Part shown: one piece after another, positions 8,231-17,186 of the stretch
How positions within the stretch are numbered: the first letter of the stretch is position 1
How the letters are laid out: each line of letters opens with the position of its first letter
DNA from: JADHLJ01 sp038146985
Lineage (GTDB): Bacteria > Pseudomonadota > Alphaproteobacteria > Thalassobaculales > Thalassobaculaceae
NCBI GenBank assembly: GCA_038146985.1
Contig: JAYQSQ010000018.1
Location: forward strand, 62,001-126,000
Length of the DNA stretch: 64,000 nucleotides
Reading direction: 5' to 3'
Position numbers and translations under genes: made by a program
The notes under the pieces: model-generated
Told to the model about the DNA's origin: nothing
The model's input: the letters and a program-made list of their open reading frames with translations, nothing else
Database searches by the model: none

Positions 8231-9160
8231 CTATACCAGCCGCCGCAACGCCACCATCGCGGCAAGGCGCGCGGTCACCAGCGTGAACACCGCGAAAACC
8301 GCAGGCACGGCGCAAATGGCCAGCCAGTCCAACAGCGTCAGCCCGCCGATCCTTCCGAATCCCATCGCCGCCTCCACACCCACGGAGTCCGGTTGGGAAA
8401 CAGCGCCGATCGCAATGATCGTCGCGACCGCGAGCATACCGGCAATCACAATGGCCGGCATCGCCGCCATGAGGACGAAGGTTTGAAACCGCTTGGCGAC
8501 ATAGCCGTCCCGCGCACCCATGAGATGCAGCAGCTCAACGACATCGCGGTTCATGGACAGTCCCGAAAGTACGGCAAAAACCACCGATAGAGTGGCGACG
8601 GCGCCGACCAGAAGAACGATGAGCCAGCCACCGCGCTCGGCGGCCTGGGTCACCGCGGCGACCCGTGACAACCACGGCCCATGATCGTCAACGACAGTAC
8701 CGGGCACGCGGCGGTCCAGCCGTTCCCGCAAGGCGCCGATATCCATAGCCGCCGAGTCCATCAGCCTGATGTCGATCAGGGTCGGCGGGTCGATCTGCCC
8801 GACCAGATCCGCGCCGAGCCAAGGCGTCAGAAGCGCCCGCGCGCGGTCGCGGTCGAGGATGGTCAAATGTCCGATTCCCGGGGTGATCCGCAGGATCTCG
8901 AGAACCGCGGCCAGCCGCGTCGGCTGTGCGCCGGGAGCGGGGATCGCCGGGCCGGATTCTGCCGTCTGGTCGGCATCAGGAACCTGTACGGTCAGCACGC
9001 CGCTGAGCGACAGCGACCAGCGATCGGATACTGAGTGGGCGAACAGCGCGCCGGCGGCGGCGAGGACGGCGACATAAACCATGGCACCCACGACCCAGCC
9101 GAGATAACTGGCTGAGCCTCCCCTGCTGATCGCGATTTCGGAACGGGTCAAGCGCGCCAT
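8231..9160 (-). CDS. ftsX: Cell division ABC transporter permease FtsX
   Basis: The 309-residue membrane protein has an N-terminal transmembrane helix, a periplasmic domain with the LRITPGIGHLTILDRDRAR segment, and three C-terminal helices including the SGLSMNRDVVELLHLMGA and GYVAKRFQTFVLMAA regions typical of FtsX. With FtsE it couples ATP hydrolysis to periplasmic murein hydrolase activation at the septum. A TTG at 9172 overlaps the ftsE stop and would add four residues; I prefer ATG 9160. Gene order ftsE-ftsX-ydcF is on one strand. Confidence 0.92.
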   Translation of the reverse strand: MARLTRSEIAISRGGSASYLGWVVGAMVYVAVLAAAGALFAHSVSDRWSLSLSGVLTVQVPDADQTAESGPAIPAPGAQPTRLAAVLEILRITPGIGHLTILDRDRARALLTPWLGADLVGQIDPPTLIDIRLMDSAAMDIGALRERLDRRVPGTVVDDHGPWLSRVAAVTQAAERGGWLIVLLVGAVATLSVVFAVLSGLSMNRDVVELLHLMGARDGYVAKRFQTFVLMAAMPAIVIAGMLAVATIIAIGAVSQPDSVGVEAAMGFGRIGGLTLLDWLAICAVPAVFAVFTLVTARLAAMVALRRLV

Positions 9161-9168
9161 GGTGGCTC

Positions 9169-9900
9169 TCAAGCCTCGGCCTGATCGCGCGCGAAGGGCA
9201 CGACCCGGCCCGTCGGGGCCTGATCGGCGGGCGAATTGGGGGCGGCGACACGGTGCAGAAGTCCAGCCTCAATATGCAAGCGGGGATGCGCAAACCTGTC
9301 GCACAGCGCATCGTTGTGCGTCGCCACCAGGATCGTCGTGCCGGCGCGGTGAAGCTCCTCAAAAAGATAGAGCAGGCGGAAGGCGATCCGGTCGTCGACA
9401 TTTCCGGTCGGCTCATCCGCCAGGAGCAGCGCGGGGCGCGCGATCACCGCGCGCGCGATGGCCACACGCTGCTGCTGTCCTCCCGAAAGCGTATGCGGCA
9501 GAGCGTCCATGTGATCTCCGAGGCCGACCCAGTCGAGAAGCTCGGGAACATGCCGGCGGATTACCGCTTCACGGGTGCCGGCGATCCGCAGGGGAAGCGC
9601 GACGTTTTCCCGGGCGCTCAGATGCCCGATCAGTCGGAAATCCTGAAAAACGATGCCGAGGCGTCTGCGAAAATCGGCGATCTCGTCGCGGGAAAGGGTT
9701 TTTGTATCCCGGCCGAAGACGACAACCCTGCCGCCGCTGGGAACCAGGGCAAGATAGATCATGCGGAGAAGGGAGGATTTGCCCGCGCCGCTCTTGCCGG
9801 TCAGGAAATGAAAACTGTTCGCCTCCAGTTCGAAGGTCACGTCCGTCAGAATCGGCGGACCGGCAGGGTAACGCATCTCGACGTTTTCGAAGCGAACCAC
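9169..9900 (-). CDS. ftsE: Cell division ATP-binding protein FtsE
   Basis: The 243-residue ABC ATPase has Walker A GKSGAGKSSL (near residues 36-45), a Q-loop in IVFQDFRLIGHLSA, signature LSGGQQQRVAIARA, Walker B LLLADEPTGNVD and the H-loop VATHND. The GNVDDRIA and FRLIGHLSARENVALPL stretches are typical of FtsE rather than of lipoprotein exporters. The start is GTG with AAAGG upstream. The C-terminal ~25 residues are Pro-rich and extend past the usual end. It is divergent from the zinc-ribbon membrane protein gene. Confidence 0.95.
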   Translation of the reverse strand: MVRFENVEMRYPAGPPILTDVTFELEANSFHFLTGKSGAGKSSLLRMIYLALVPSGGRVVVFGRDTKTLSRDEIADFRRRLGIVFQDFRLIGHLSARENVALPLRIAGTREAVIRRHVPELLDWVGLGDHMDALPHTLSGGQQQRVAIARAVIARPALLLADEPTGNVDDRIAFRLLYLFEELHRAGTTILVATHNDALCDRFAHPRLHIEAGLLHRVAAPNSPADQAPTGRVVPFARDQAEA

Positions 9901-10111
9901 CGTTTTCGACCTTTCGAGTTCGCCGATCTATCCAGACGGCCGGCGGTACTCAACCGCATTCCCTCGGGCCCAGGTCCTTGATGGATCGTCGCGGACACGT
10001 GCTTGGCCGGGGACTCGGCTCGCGCGCATCACCATAGCCGATTTCAGCAGGATTCATGGTAACATTATTCGCGAGGTTAGACTTGCTCCACGCGAAACGA
10101 CTGGGTCATCG

Positions 10112-10930
10112 ATGCGAATCATCTGTCCAGAATGCGAGGCCGGGTTCGACGTTCCCGACAGCGCCATTCCCGAGAAAGGCCGCAAGCTGAAATGCAGCCA
10201 GTGCCAGCACAAATGGCACCAGATGCCTGTTGCTGATGAACCGGCGCCGGCCGGGAAGAAACCGGCGGCGAAAGCGAAGCCGGCGCCGGAACCCGATCAG
10301 GACTCCGGGGAGGAGTCCGATATCGACTTTGAGAGCGGAGAGGATAATCAGCCCGAAGAAGAAGGGTTTCCGATGTTCGGCGGCGGCGACCGCGATCCCG
10401 ACGAGCAAGACGATATCGACGCTCCGCCGATCTTCGGCCGGCGGCCGCTGCGGCCGGCCCCCAAGGAGTCCAAGCGCGGCCGATACGCGTTGATTGCGGC
10501 AGCCGTCTTGTTTCTTGTGATCCTCCCCGGCGGCCTGGTTGGCGCCCGGGCGCCTCTGGTTTCGGCGATGCCTGCGGTTTCACCCCTGTTCGATGCCATT
10601 GGGCTGCATGTGCCGGTGCCCGGAGAGGAGTTGATCATTCGGAACGTCGGAGCCTGGCGTAAGACCGAAGGCGGCGTCGAACGGATGCTGATCAAAGGTG
10701 AGATCTACAACGAAACCCAGCAGATGCAGTCAGTGCCCGTGTTGCGCGCGGTGATTTCGGACGCGGCGGGCGCCGAACTCCAAAGCGCTCCCTATACGCC
10801 GGAAGCGGCCTTGCTTGTGCCGGGCGATGTTCTGGCTTTCGCCTATGAGATCCCCAATCCCGCCCCGCATGCGGCGCGGGTGACGGTGCGCTTCTCGGAC
10901 GAGGAACGCCAGGGGGGATTCGGGTACTAG
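10112..10930 (+). CDS. MJ0042-type zinc-ribbon, DUF3426-like membrane protein
   Basis: The 272-residue protein begins with a zinc ribbon (CPEC near residues 5-8, CSQC near 30-33, followed by HKWHQ). It continues with a ~75-residue acidic, Pro/Asp/Glu-rich linker, a single transmembrane helix (near 129-148), and a C-terminal domain with IRNVGAWRKTEGG and KGEIYNET that resembles DUF3426. The ribbon would face the cytoplasm and the C-terminal domain the periplasm. In alphaproteobacteria such genes are often divergent from ftsEX, as here. Function is unknown. Confidence 0.82.
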   Translation: MRIICPECEAGFDVPDSAIPEKGRKLKCSQCQHKWHQMPVADEPAPAGKKPAAKAKPAPEPDQDSGEESDIDFESGEDNQPEEEGFPMFGGGDRDPDEQDDIDAPPIFGRRPLRPAPKESKRGRYALIAAAVLFLVILPGGLVGARAPLVSAMPAVSPLFDAIGLHVPVPGEELIIRNVGAWRKTEGGVERMLIKGEIYNETQQMQSVPVLRAVISDAAGAELQSAPYTPEAALLVPGDVLAFAYEIPNPAPHAARVTVRFSDEERQGGFGY

Positions 10931-10945
10931 CCCGAGCCGTTGGTC

Positions 10946-13669
10946 TCAGAAGCGCCTCAAGAGCCGGTCGATATAGTCCAACTCAAGCACCGGGCGGCTG
11001 CGTTCTCCGGATCGGCGGCGCAGTTCGTCGAACAGGCGGCGAGCTTTCTGGACATCCGACTCCTCCGGGATCCCGAGGGTGCTGCGGTCAAAGAAACCTT
11101 GACCCGATCGGCGCCGGTTCAGCGGATCGATCTCGTCCTGCCTCCCGTCCTGCATTCCCCTGGCCTGTTCGTTCGGCGTCCCCTGGCCATTGGCCATCTG
11201 TTCGCGCAGCATCTCGTTGAGGGCTTCGGCGCCAGCCTGCATCTGTGAGAGCGCATCCGCCTGCGGTCCGACCGCGTCGCCGGGCTCGCCCTTGTTCAAG
11301 GCGCCGACCGCGTTCTTCATGGCCCGTTCCGCCTCGCCGAATCCCTGGGGTATCTGATTGAAACCCTCGCTGAGCTTGCGCATGAACTCGCCGAGCTGAC
11401 GCCGCAACTGCTCCTGGGCCTTGGCAAGCTGGTCGGCGGTCATGCCCTGCCCGTCGCGTTCCGGTCCGCCGGGCCGGCCTTGGCGGCGGGGGCTATTGCC
11501 TTGCATGCCGTTGCGACGGTCGCGCGGAAGGCCTTCGCCAAACTGGGGAGGCTGCTGCATCCTTCCGCCGCCCATCTGACCCCACTGGTCGGACTGCTGG
11601 TTGCCGTCGCGCTGTTGTTGGCGCCCACCGTTCTGGTGATGTTTGTAGGTGTCGTCCATCAGTTGCTGCTGCTGGCGGGACAACTCGCTCAACTGCCGCA
11701 TCATTTCCTGCATCGCGCGCTGCTGGGGCGACATGCCCTGTTGCCCCATGCGCATGTTCTCCATCATTTCCTGGAGGCGCGAGAGCATTTCACGGGCGGC
11801 ATCCCGCGCCCCGGTCTTGGCCATGTCGCGCATGCGGTCGAGCATTTCCTGGAGATCCTCACGGCGCATCGCGTCGGCCATGTCCTGCTGTTGGCCCTCG
11901 GCGTTCGGTTGCTGGCCTTGTTGCGCCTGCTGGTTCTCCATCTGCTTGGCCATGGCTTCGAGATATTCGTCGATGGCCTGTTTCAACTGGTCCATCAGTT
12001 GTTCGATCTTCTCGTCCGAGGCATCGCCCGCCAGCGCTTCCTGCAATTGTTTTTCCAGCTCGCGAAGCCGCTGGGCGGCGACCGAAAGCTCGCCGTCTTC
12101 GATGCGGAGCGCCGTGTCCCAAAGCAGCGCGCTGACGGATGCGTCCTCGGACCCGTCGCCGTTGAGGCCAAGCCGCGACGCCGCGGATTTCAGCGACATG
12201 AACGCGACGAGATCGTGGTTGTAGCGGTGCGGCCGGGCGGCAATGGTCATCAAGACGTTCGCGATGTCGCTGCGGTCCTCCGGCGCCGCCGCCAGGCGTT
12301 TGCGCTGTTCGATCACCGCGCGGGCGACGGGGTGCGTGAAGACGCGTTCGGGCAAGAACATGTCGATGGGCTCGGACCGGCCGGACTGCCCGATCTCATC
12401 GGTTGCGTGCAGCGTCACACGGACCTGCAGGCCTGCCCAGGCGTGGCTTGTAAGGTTGTTGAAGGACCTGCCGGCAACATCCTTCTGGCCAAGGCCCGGC
12501 AAGGGCATCTTGATGGTTATGGGCTCGTCCTTGGCTAGCGTATCGGGGCCGGTGAGCCGATGGATCACGATGGAGGCCGAGGCAATCCCGTAATCGTCAT
12601 TCGCCTGATACCGGACCATCAGGCTGTCGCGCTGGGTCCGGGTCGGAACCTCCGCGAAAGCGATCCGCGGGGGAAGATCCGGAATCACATTCAACGCCCA
12701 TTGCGACAGAACCGCACCGCCCTGTCGGATCGTCAGGGACGCGCCCGCGTTCAGGGTCATTTCCAAACGGTGGCTGTCGGCGCTCGTGGTCTCGAAGGGT
12801 CTGACATCGCTCGTGCCGCCCTCGGTCTCGACGATGAGTTCGGGCAGGCCGGAACCACCGGTGACGGCGGCGAGCAGGGTGCTGCCGATCGGAATCGGAA
12901 CGGTTTCGGGTTCGGTCTCACCGCCGGTCCGCGTGGCGCCCGCCGCCGCGATTTCCGCCTTGTCCTTGGCCTGCACCGCGTCGCCGGGTGCGGCCGGACG
13001 AGTCAGCAGCATCGGTGGCAGGCCGGTATAGGCCGGCGGACTGACCCAGACATCGACACTGGCCGACCGCGCATCGCCGGCGGCATCGAAATTCGGCTTG
13101 ATCGCCGCCAAAATGCGCGTGCCCGGGTCCTGCCAGCCGGCGGTCAGGGCAACAATCAGCAGCAGACCGATCCCGGCACGGACCGCGAACGGATCGAGGC
13201 GGGGGAGAACCGGGTGGGGGGCGCCGACCCGCAGTTTGGACTGAGCGTCGAGCGCCCGGCGCCGAAAGGCTTCCCAGAGCCGCGCCATGCGCTGATCCGA
13301 CGGATTGGCCAAGCTGTCCGCCAGCGCGGTGAGCGGCCTGTGGGTAAGGCCGCTTGATGCTTCGATGCGGCGCTTGATCGCCGCGTCGTCAGGAACCTGG
13401 AATCGAAGGACGGCCTGCCGGACGAACCAAAGAAACGCAGAGAGCAGGAGCAACAGGAAGCCGGCGTGAACGGCCCCCCCGACCTGTCCGCCAAACCAGG
13501 AGGCCAGGGTTTGCGGGATCTCAAGCAGCCCGGCGGCCACCGCCGCGAACGCGATTCCCACGGCCGGGGCGCCGGCGTTCCAGAATGCCTCCCACAAAAG
13601 GACCAACCGCGCCAATGCATGCTTCGCGCGGTATCGGCGGGTTTTAAGCGGGTCGTTCTCAGAGGCCAT
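10946..13669 (-). CDS. TIGR02302 family (DUF4175) membrane protein
   Basis: The 907-residue protein has N-terminal transmembrane helices (near residues 20-95 and again near 160), a long extracytoplasmic region with Pro-rich Ig-like segments (PPAYTGLPP motif), and a C-terminal third made almost entirely of Gln-, Met- and Arg-rich helices (near 560-800) with many QQ and QM runs. This composition and length fit TIGR02302/DUF4175, an alphaproteobacterial family of unknown function. ATG 13669 was chosen; an in-frame ATG 26 codons upstream has no better ribosome site. It is convergent with the zinc-ribbon gene, 15 bp apart. Confidence 0.88.
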   Translation of the reverse strand: MASENDPLKTRRYRAKHALARLVLLWEAFWNAGAPAVGIAFAAVAAGLLEIPQTLASWFGGQVGGAVHAGFLLLLLSAFLWFVRQAVLRFQVPDDAAIKRRIEASSGLTHRPLTALADSLANPSDQRMARLWEAFRRRALDAQSKLRVGAPHPVLPRLDPFAVRAGIGLLLIVALTAGWQDPGTRILAAIKPNFDAAGDARSASVDVWVSPPAYTGLPPMLLTRPAAPGDAVQAKDKAEIAAAGATRTGGETEPETVPIPIGSTLLAAVTGGSGLPELIVETEGGTSDVRPFETTSADSHRLEMTLNAGASLTIRQGGAVLSQWALNVIPDLPPRIAFAEVPTRTQRDSLMVRYQANDDYGIASASIVIHRLTGPDTLAKDEPITIKMPLPGLGQKDVAGRSFNNLTSHAWAGLQVRVTLHATDEIGQSGRSEPIDMFLPERVFTHPVARAVIEQRKRLAAAPEDRSDIANVLMTIAARPHRYNHDLVAFMSLKSAASRLGLNGDGSEDASVSALLWDTALRIEDGELSVAAQRLRELEKQLQEALAGDASDEKIEQLMDQLKQAIDEYLEAMAKQMENQQAQQGQQPNAEGQQQDMADAMRREDLQEMLDRMRDMAKTGARDAAREMLSRLQEMMENMRMGQQGMSPQQRAMQEMMRQLSELSRQQQQLMDDTYKHHQNGGRQQQRDGNQQSDQWGQMGGGRMQQPPQFGEGLPRDRRNGMQGNSPRRQGRPGGPERDGQGMTADQLAKAQEQLRRQLGEFMRKLSEGFNQIPQGFGEAERAMKNAVGALNKGEPGDAVGPQADALSQMQAGAEALNEMLREQMANGQGTPNEQARGMQDGRQDEIDPLNRRRSGQGFFDRSTLGIPEESDVQKARRLFDELRRRSGERSRPVLELDYIDRLLRRF

Positions 13670-13905
13670 GGGGGTTCGCCCGGGTGCTGGGTGTCGCCGG
13701 CGGCCGCGGAGCCCCCCAATAGTTTCCGCGCCGAGCGCCGTGATCACCGCGTGATCCGATAACCGATGGAGTGTCGCGTCGGCAAGTGGCTCCGGTCAAG
13801 GCAATTAGCATCACAAGCCCGCGCGGGCGGACCGAGACGCGAGGGTTGGTTTCGCTTCTTTAGCTAATGCCGTAAGCTGTGACCTCTGTTTCGCCTGGAG
13901 TTTTC

Positions 13906-14625
13906 GTGACAATCATTCCCGAACCAAACCCGGCGGTGACGCTGGGCGACCTGCCGAAGCGTTCCGCCGACAAGTCTCACCCGGTCAAGCCCAAGGACAG
14001 CGCCTCCATGCTGGTTCTGCGCCGGGGTGCGCGCGGGCTTGAAGTCCTCATGGGCCGCCGCGGGCGCAAGGCGGTGTTCAGCAACGCCTATGTCTTCGCC
14101 GGCGGCAAGGTGGACAAGGTCGATGCCTTGCCGGTCCCCGCCAGCGCCCTCGATCCCACCCTCGAACAGCGGATTTCCACCAGCCCCGCCAAAGCGCGGG
14201 CCTTTGCCATGGCCGCGGTGCGTGAAACCTTCGAGGAAACCGGTTTGATTCTCGGGACGCCGGGCGATCTGGGAGACACCGGCGGTCAGAGCTGGGACGA
14301 GATGCGGGCCTTGGGGCTGGCGCCGGCGCTGGGCAAACTCGGCTATGTCGGGCATGCCATCACCCCGGCCAGCCGGGCGGTGCGGTTCAACGCGCGATTC
14401 TTCTGTGCCTGGGAGGAGGATATGGTCGGCGAACTCGGCGGCAGCGGCGAACTTACCGACCTTGCCTATCTCCCGGTCGAGGAGGCGCTCAAGCTGCAGA
14501 TGGTGGACGTGACCCAGTTCATGCTCGAGGAAATGCTGCGCCGCGAAGACAACGATTTCGCGACCCCGACCTCGTATCCGTTCTTCGGCTACCGCAAGGA
14601 CCGCCGGTATCATCGATACAAATAG
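13906..14625 (+). CDS. NUDIX hydrolase
   Basis: The 239-residue protein shows a NUDIX box split by a ~35-residue insertion: the glycines in FAGGKVDKVD near residues 64-73, then VRETFEETGLILG near 106-118, supplying the metal-binding REUXEE core. This split box and the VLRRGARGLEVLMGRRG opening resemble the NUDT7/NUDT19-like branch, whose members cleave nucleoside diphosphate-linked compounds such as CoA derivatives. GTG 13906 was chosen because GGAG lies five bases upstream; a GTG nine codons earlier lacks a site. It is monocistronic between divergent and convergent neighbours. Confidence 0.85.
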   Translation: MTIIPEPNPAVTLGDLPKRSADKSHPVKPKDSASMLVLRRGARGLEVLMGRRGRKAVFSNAYVFAGGKVDKVDALPVPASALDPTLEQRISTSPAKARAFAMAAVRETFEETGLILGTPGDLGDTGGQSWDEMRALGLAPALGKLGYVGHAITPASRAVRFNARFFCAWEEDMVGELGGSGELTDLAYLPVEEALKLQMVDVTQFMLEEMLRREDNDFATPTSYPFFGYRKDRRYHRYK

Positions 14626-14717
14626 AGAGCTTTGATCGGGCGGTGAGGGCGCCGCGCGACACCGCCGGCGAACGGGTTGACGCATGCCGCCGCGATGGAT
14701 TCGCCGGCCCCGCGACG

Positions 14718-15620
14718 TTATCCCGCCGCGCGGTACCGGCCCTCGACGGTCACGCCTTCAAGGGCGATGGCTCGGCCCTCCTCGACCAGATAGATCACCG
14801 TCGCGAAAAGCGAGCGGGCGGCGGCGCCGAACAGGGACGGAGAGACATCCGCGTAGACCTCCGGCACCATGTCCGCAATGGTCTCGATACCCGAATTCAG
14901 GCAGGCCAGGATCTTGTCCTCGCGCTCGCGGCGATGGGCGATGAAGGCGCGGATATAAGGATGCGGGTCGGTGATCGCCGGCCCGTGGGTCGGATAGTAG
15001 ATCTCGTCGTCGCGGGCGAGCAGCTTGTCCAAACTGCGCATGTAGTCGCCCATATCTCCGTCCGGTGGCGAGACGATGCTGGTCGACCAGCCCATGACAT
15101 GGTCGCCGGGGAACAGGATCTTGCGGGACTCCCAGGCAAAGCAGATGTGGTTCGAGGTGTGGCCCGGCGTGTGGACGCAGGACACCGACCAGCCGTCGCC
15201 GTCGATCACCGTGCCGTCTCCGATCACCTCGTCCGGGACGAACTCCATGTCGCCGCCCTGGATCGGCTGACCGGCCTTGACCTTGCCGGAACCGTGGGGC
15301 CCGAAGCCGTAGGTCGGCGCGCCGGTCGCGGCCTTCACATGCTTGGCGGCGGGGGAATGATCATTATGGGTGTGGGTGATCAGAATGTGGCTGATGGTCT
15401 CGCCCTTCAGGGCCGAGAGCAGCGCGTCCACATGCTCCGGCAGGTCCGGGCCGGGATCGATCACCGCAACCTTGCCCTCGCCGATCACATAGGTACCGGT
15501 GCCGCGAAAGGTGAAGGAACCCGGGTTGTTGGCGGTGATCCGGCGGATTCCGGGCGCGACCGTCTGAAGTTCACCGTACGGTACCTCGAAATTCCGGTTG
15601 TAGGGGACTTCCACCGCCAT
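14718..15620 (-). CDS. MBL fold metallo-hydrolase (LACTB2-like)
   Basis: The 300-residue protein has the metallo-beta-lactamase signature: THTHNDHSPAA near residue 100, the PGHTSNHICF region near 152 and the FPGDHVMGWSTSIVSPPDGD segment near 170-190, supplying His and Asp ligands for two zinc ions. A winged-helix-like C-terminal tail (near 215-290) is typical of the LACTB2/glyoxalase II-like subgroup, some of which are ribonucleases and others thioester hydrolases. The start has GGGAGAG upstream. Substrate unknown. Confidence 0.88.
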   Translation of the reverse strand: MAVEVPYNRNFEVPYGELQTVAPGIRRITANNPGSFTFRGTGTYVIGEGKVAVIDPGPDLPEHVDALLSALKGETISHILITHTHNDHSPAAKHVKAATGAPTYGFGPHGSGKVKAGQPIQGGDMEFVPDEVIGDGTVIDGDGWSVSCVHTPGHTSNHICFAWESRKILFPGDHVMGWSTSIVSPPDGDMGDYMRSLDKLLARDDEIYYPTHGPAITDPHPYIRAFIAHRREREDKILACLNSGIETIADMVPEVYADVSPSLFGAAARSLFATVIYLVEEGRAIALEGVTVEGRYRAAG

Positions 15621-15694
15621 CAGATCTCTCCCGTTGAGCGCGGCGCATCATAGGCGCGCGAACCGGTCGCGTGCAACGCGGGCCGCGGGCCTTT

Positions 15695-17005
15695 TCAGTC
15701 CCGAACCAGCAGCGCGCGGCGGCTGTCGAGAAACTCCTCGAAAGCCGCGACGGCGGTATCGAGATCGTCGTCGGTCATCGGCAGGGACAGGTTCATCATG
15801 CCCCGGCGGGCGTGGTAGACGCCGGATCGGATCATGTCGAGATGCAGCAGGTCGCGCTTGCGATTACCGACCGGATCGGCAATCGGCCGTACGACCGGAT
15901 CATCGCGGAAATGCACCGTGTTCATCGAACCGATCCCGGTGACCTGCATCGGCAAACCACGCGCCGCGATCGAGCCGTTGAGGCGGCTTCGCAAGCCGTC
16001 GCCTTTCTCGTTCAGGGCGAGACAGGCCTCGGGGGTGAAGAGCTGCGTCAGGCCCGCGAGGCCGGCGGTCATGGTCATGATGTTGTTGTTGAAGGTCCCG
16101 GCATGCGGCCAGGCGCCGGCTGAGCGCGGGTCAAATCCGCTCATGATGTCGGCCCGGCCGCCGAAAGCGCCGAAGGACACGCCGCCGCCGAGATACTTGC
16201 CCAGCGAGATCAGGTCCGGTGTGATGCCGAGCGCGCCGTGCCGTCCGCCTGGGGCGAGACGGGAGGTCATCACCTCATCGAAGATCAGCAACGCGCCGGT
16301 CTCCATGGTTGCGTCGCGCAGGGCCTTCAGAAACTCCGCCGAAGCCGGGATGCAGCCGCCCGACCCCATCATCGGTTCGACGATCACGCAGGCAAGGTCG
16401 CTGCCCGCCGATCGGATGGCGTCGCGCGCCGCGTCGGCATCGTTGTACGGCACCAGGATCATGTCGAAGGGCACATTGACCGGCGACGGCGAGGCGAAAT
16501 ACAGCACCCCGCCATGATAGCCGCCCTGCATGGCCATGACTTTCGAGCGGCCGGTAAAGGCCCGGGCGGCGCCGATCGCCATTAGATTGGCCTCGGTTCC
16601 GGAATTCGTGAACCGGACCAGTTCGAGGGCGGGAAACCGGTCGACGACGGCGCGTGCCAGGCGGGCCTCCATCAGGTTGGGCCCGCCAAGCACGATGCCG
16701 TCCCGCACCGCCGTCTCGATCGCGTTTTGGATCACCGGATTGTCGTGGCCATAGAGACCGGCGGTGTACTCGCCTAGAAAGTCCACCAGACGGTGCCCGT
16801 CGGCATCAACCAGGTGCGCGCCCTCGCCCTTGGCGAAGGCCAGTGGGTAGGGAGCGTAATGCAGGACCGTGCGGGTATTGCCGCCCGGCATCACCTCGGC
16901 GGCGGCGGCATGGGCCGCGGCGCTGTTCGGATTGCGGGCCCGATAGGTCTCCTCGGCCTCGGCGTAGGCGGCCTCGAGATCGACATTGGCGAGGACGGTT
17001 GTCAT
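15695..17005 (-). CDS. Class III PLP-dependent aminotransferase (GSA aminomutase-like)
   Basis: The 436-residue enzyme has the class III fold. It contains FTNSGTEANLMAIGAARAFTG near residue 130, a GYHGG motif near 160, the IFDEVMTSRLAPGGRHG cofactor-binding Asp near 245, and ISLGKYLGGGVSFGAFGGR with the PLP-binding Lys near 268. The sequence is closest in pattern to glutamate-1-semialdehyde 2,1-aminomutases, but it is annotated only to family because many paralogues are generic aspartate-type aminotransferases. The start has AAGGAG 9 nt upstream. It is not in an obvious operon. Confidence 0.85.
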   Translation of the reverse strand: MTTVLANVDLEAAYAEAEETYRARNPNSAAAHAAAAEVMPGGNTRTVLHYAPYPLAFAKGEGAHLVDADGHRLVDFLGEYTAGLYGHDNPVIQNAIETAVRDGIVLGGPNLMEARLARAVVDRFPALELVRFTNSGTEANLMAIGAARAFTGRSKVMAMQGGYHGGVLYFASPSPVNVPFDMILVPYNDADAARDAIRSAGSDLACVIVEPMMGSGGCIPASAEFLKALRDATMETGALLIFDEVMTSRLAPGGRHGALGITPDLISLGKYLGGGVSFGAFGGRADIMSGFDPRSAGAWPHAGTFNNNIMTMTAGLAGLTQLFTPEACLALNEKGDGLRSRLNGSIAARGLPMQVTGIGSMNTVHFRDDPVVRPIADPVGNRKRDLLHLDMIRSGVYHARRGMMNLSLPMTDDDLDTAVAAFEEFLDSRRALLVRD

Positions 17006-17045
17006 GGGGTCCGCTCCTTACTGACGGTGGCAGAGGCCGGTTGTG

Positions 17046-17163
17046 GAGACCCTTCGAGACGCCCCTTCGTGGCTCCTCAGGGTGAGAACGGGGAAGCGCG
17101 GAGGCTGCAATTTGAGTATCACTCACCCTGAGGAACGCGTGCAAGCGCGTGTCTCGAAGGGTC
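17046..17163. repeat. Palindromic intergenic repeat, second family
   Basis: CTTCGAGACGCCCC...CTCCTCAGGGTGAG (17050-17084) is matched inversely by CTCACCCTGAGGAACG...GTCTCGAAGGGTC (17121-17163). The two ~40-bp arms enclose ~37 bp, making a long potential stem-loop between the 5' end of the aminotransferase and the 3' end of mtnA. The sequence family differs from the 395/3251 elements. Repeats of this CCTGAGGAGC/CTTCGAGACG type are widespread between alphaproteobacterial genes. Confidence 0.75.
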
Positions 17164-17186
17164 CTTGCATCCGCGGGACTTGCTGC

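Noticed and set aside
17046..17163. Rho-independent terminator
   Set aside because: The stem arms are ~40 bp with a ~37-bp loop and no U-run; the sequence fits a dispersed palindromic repeat better.
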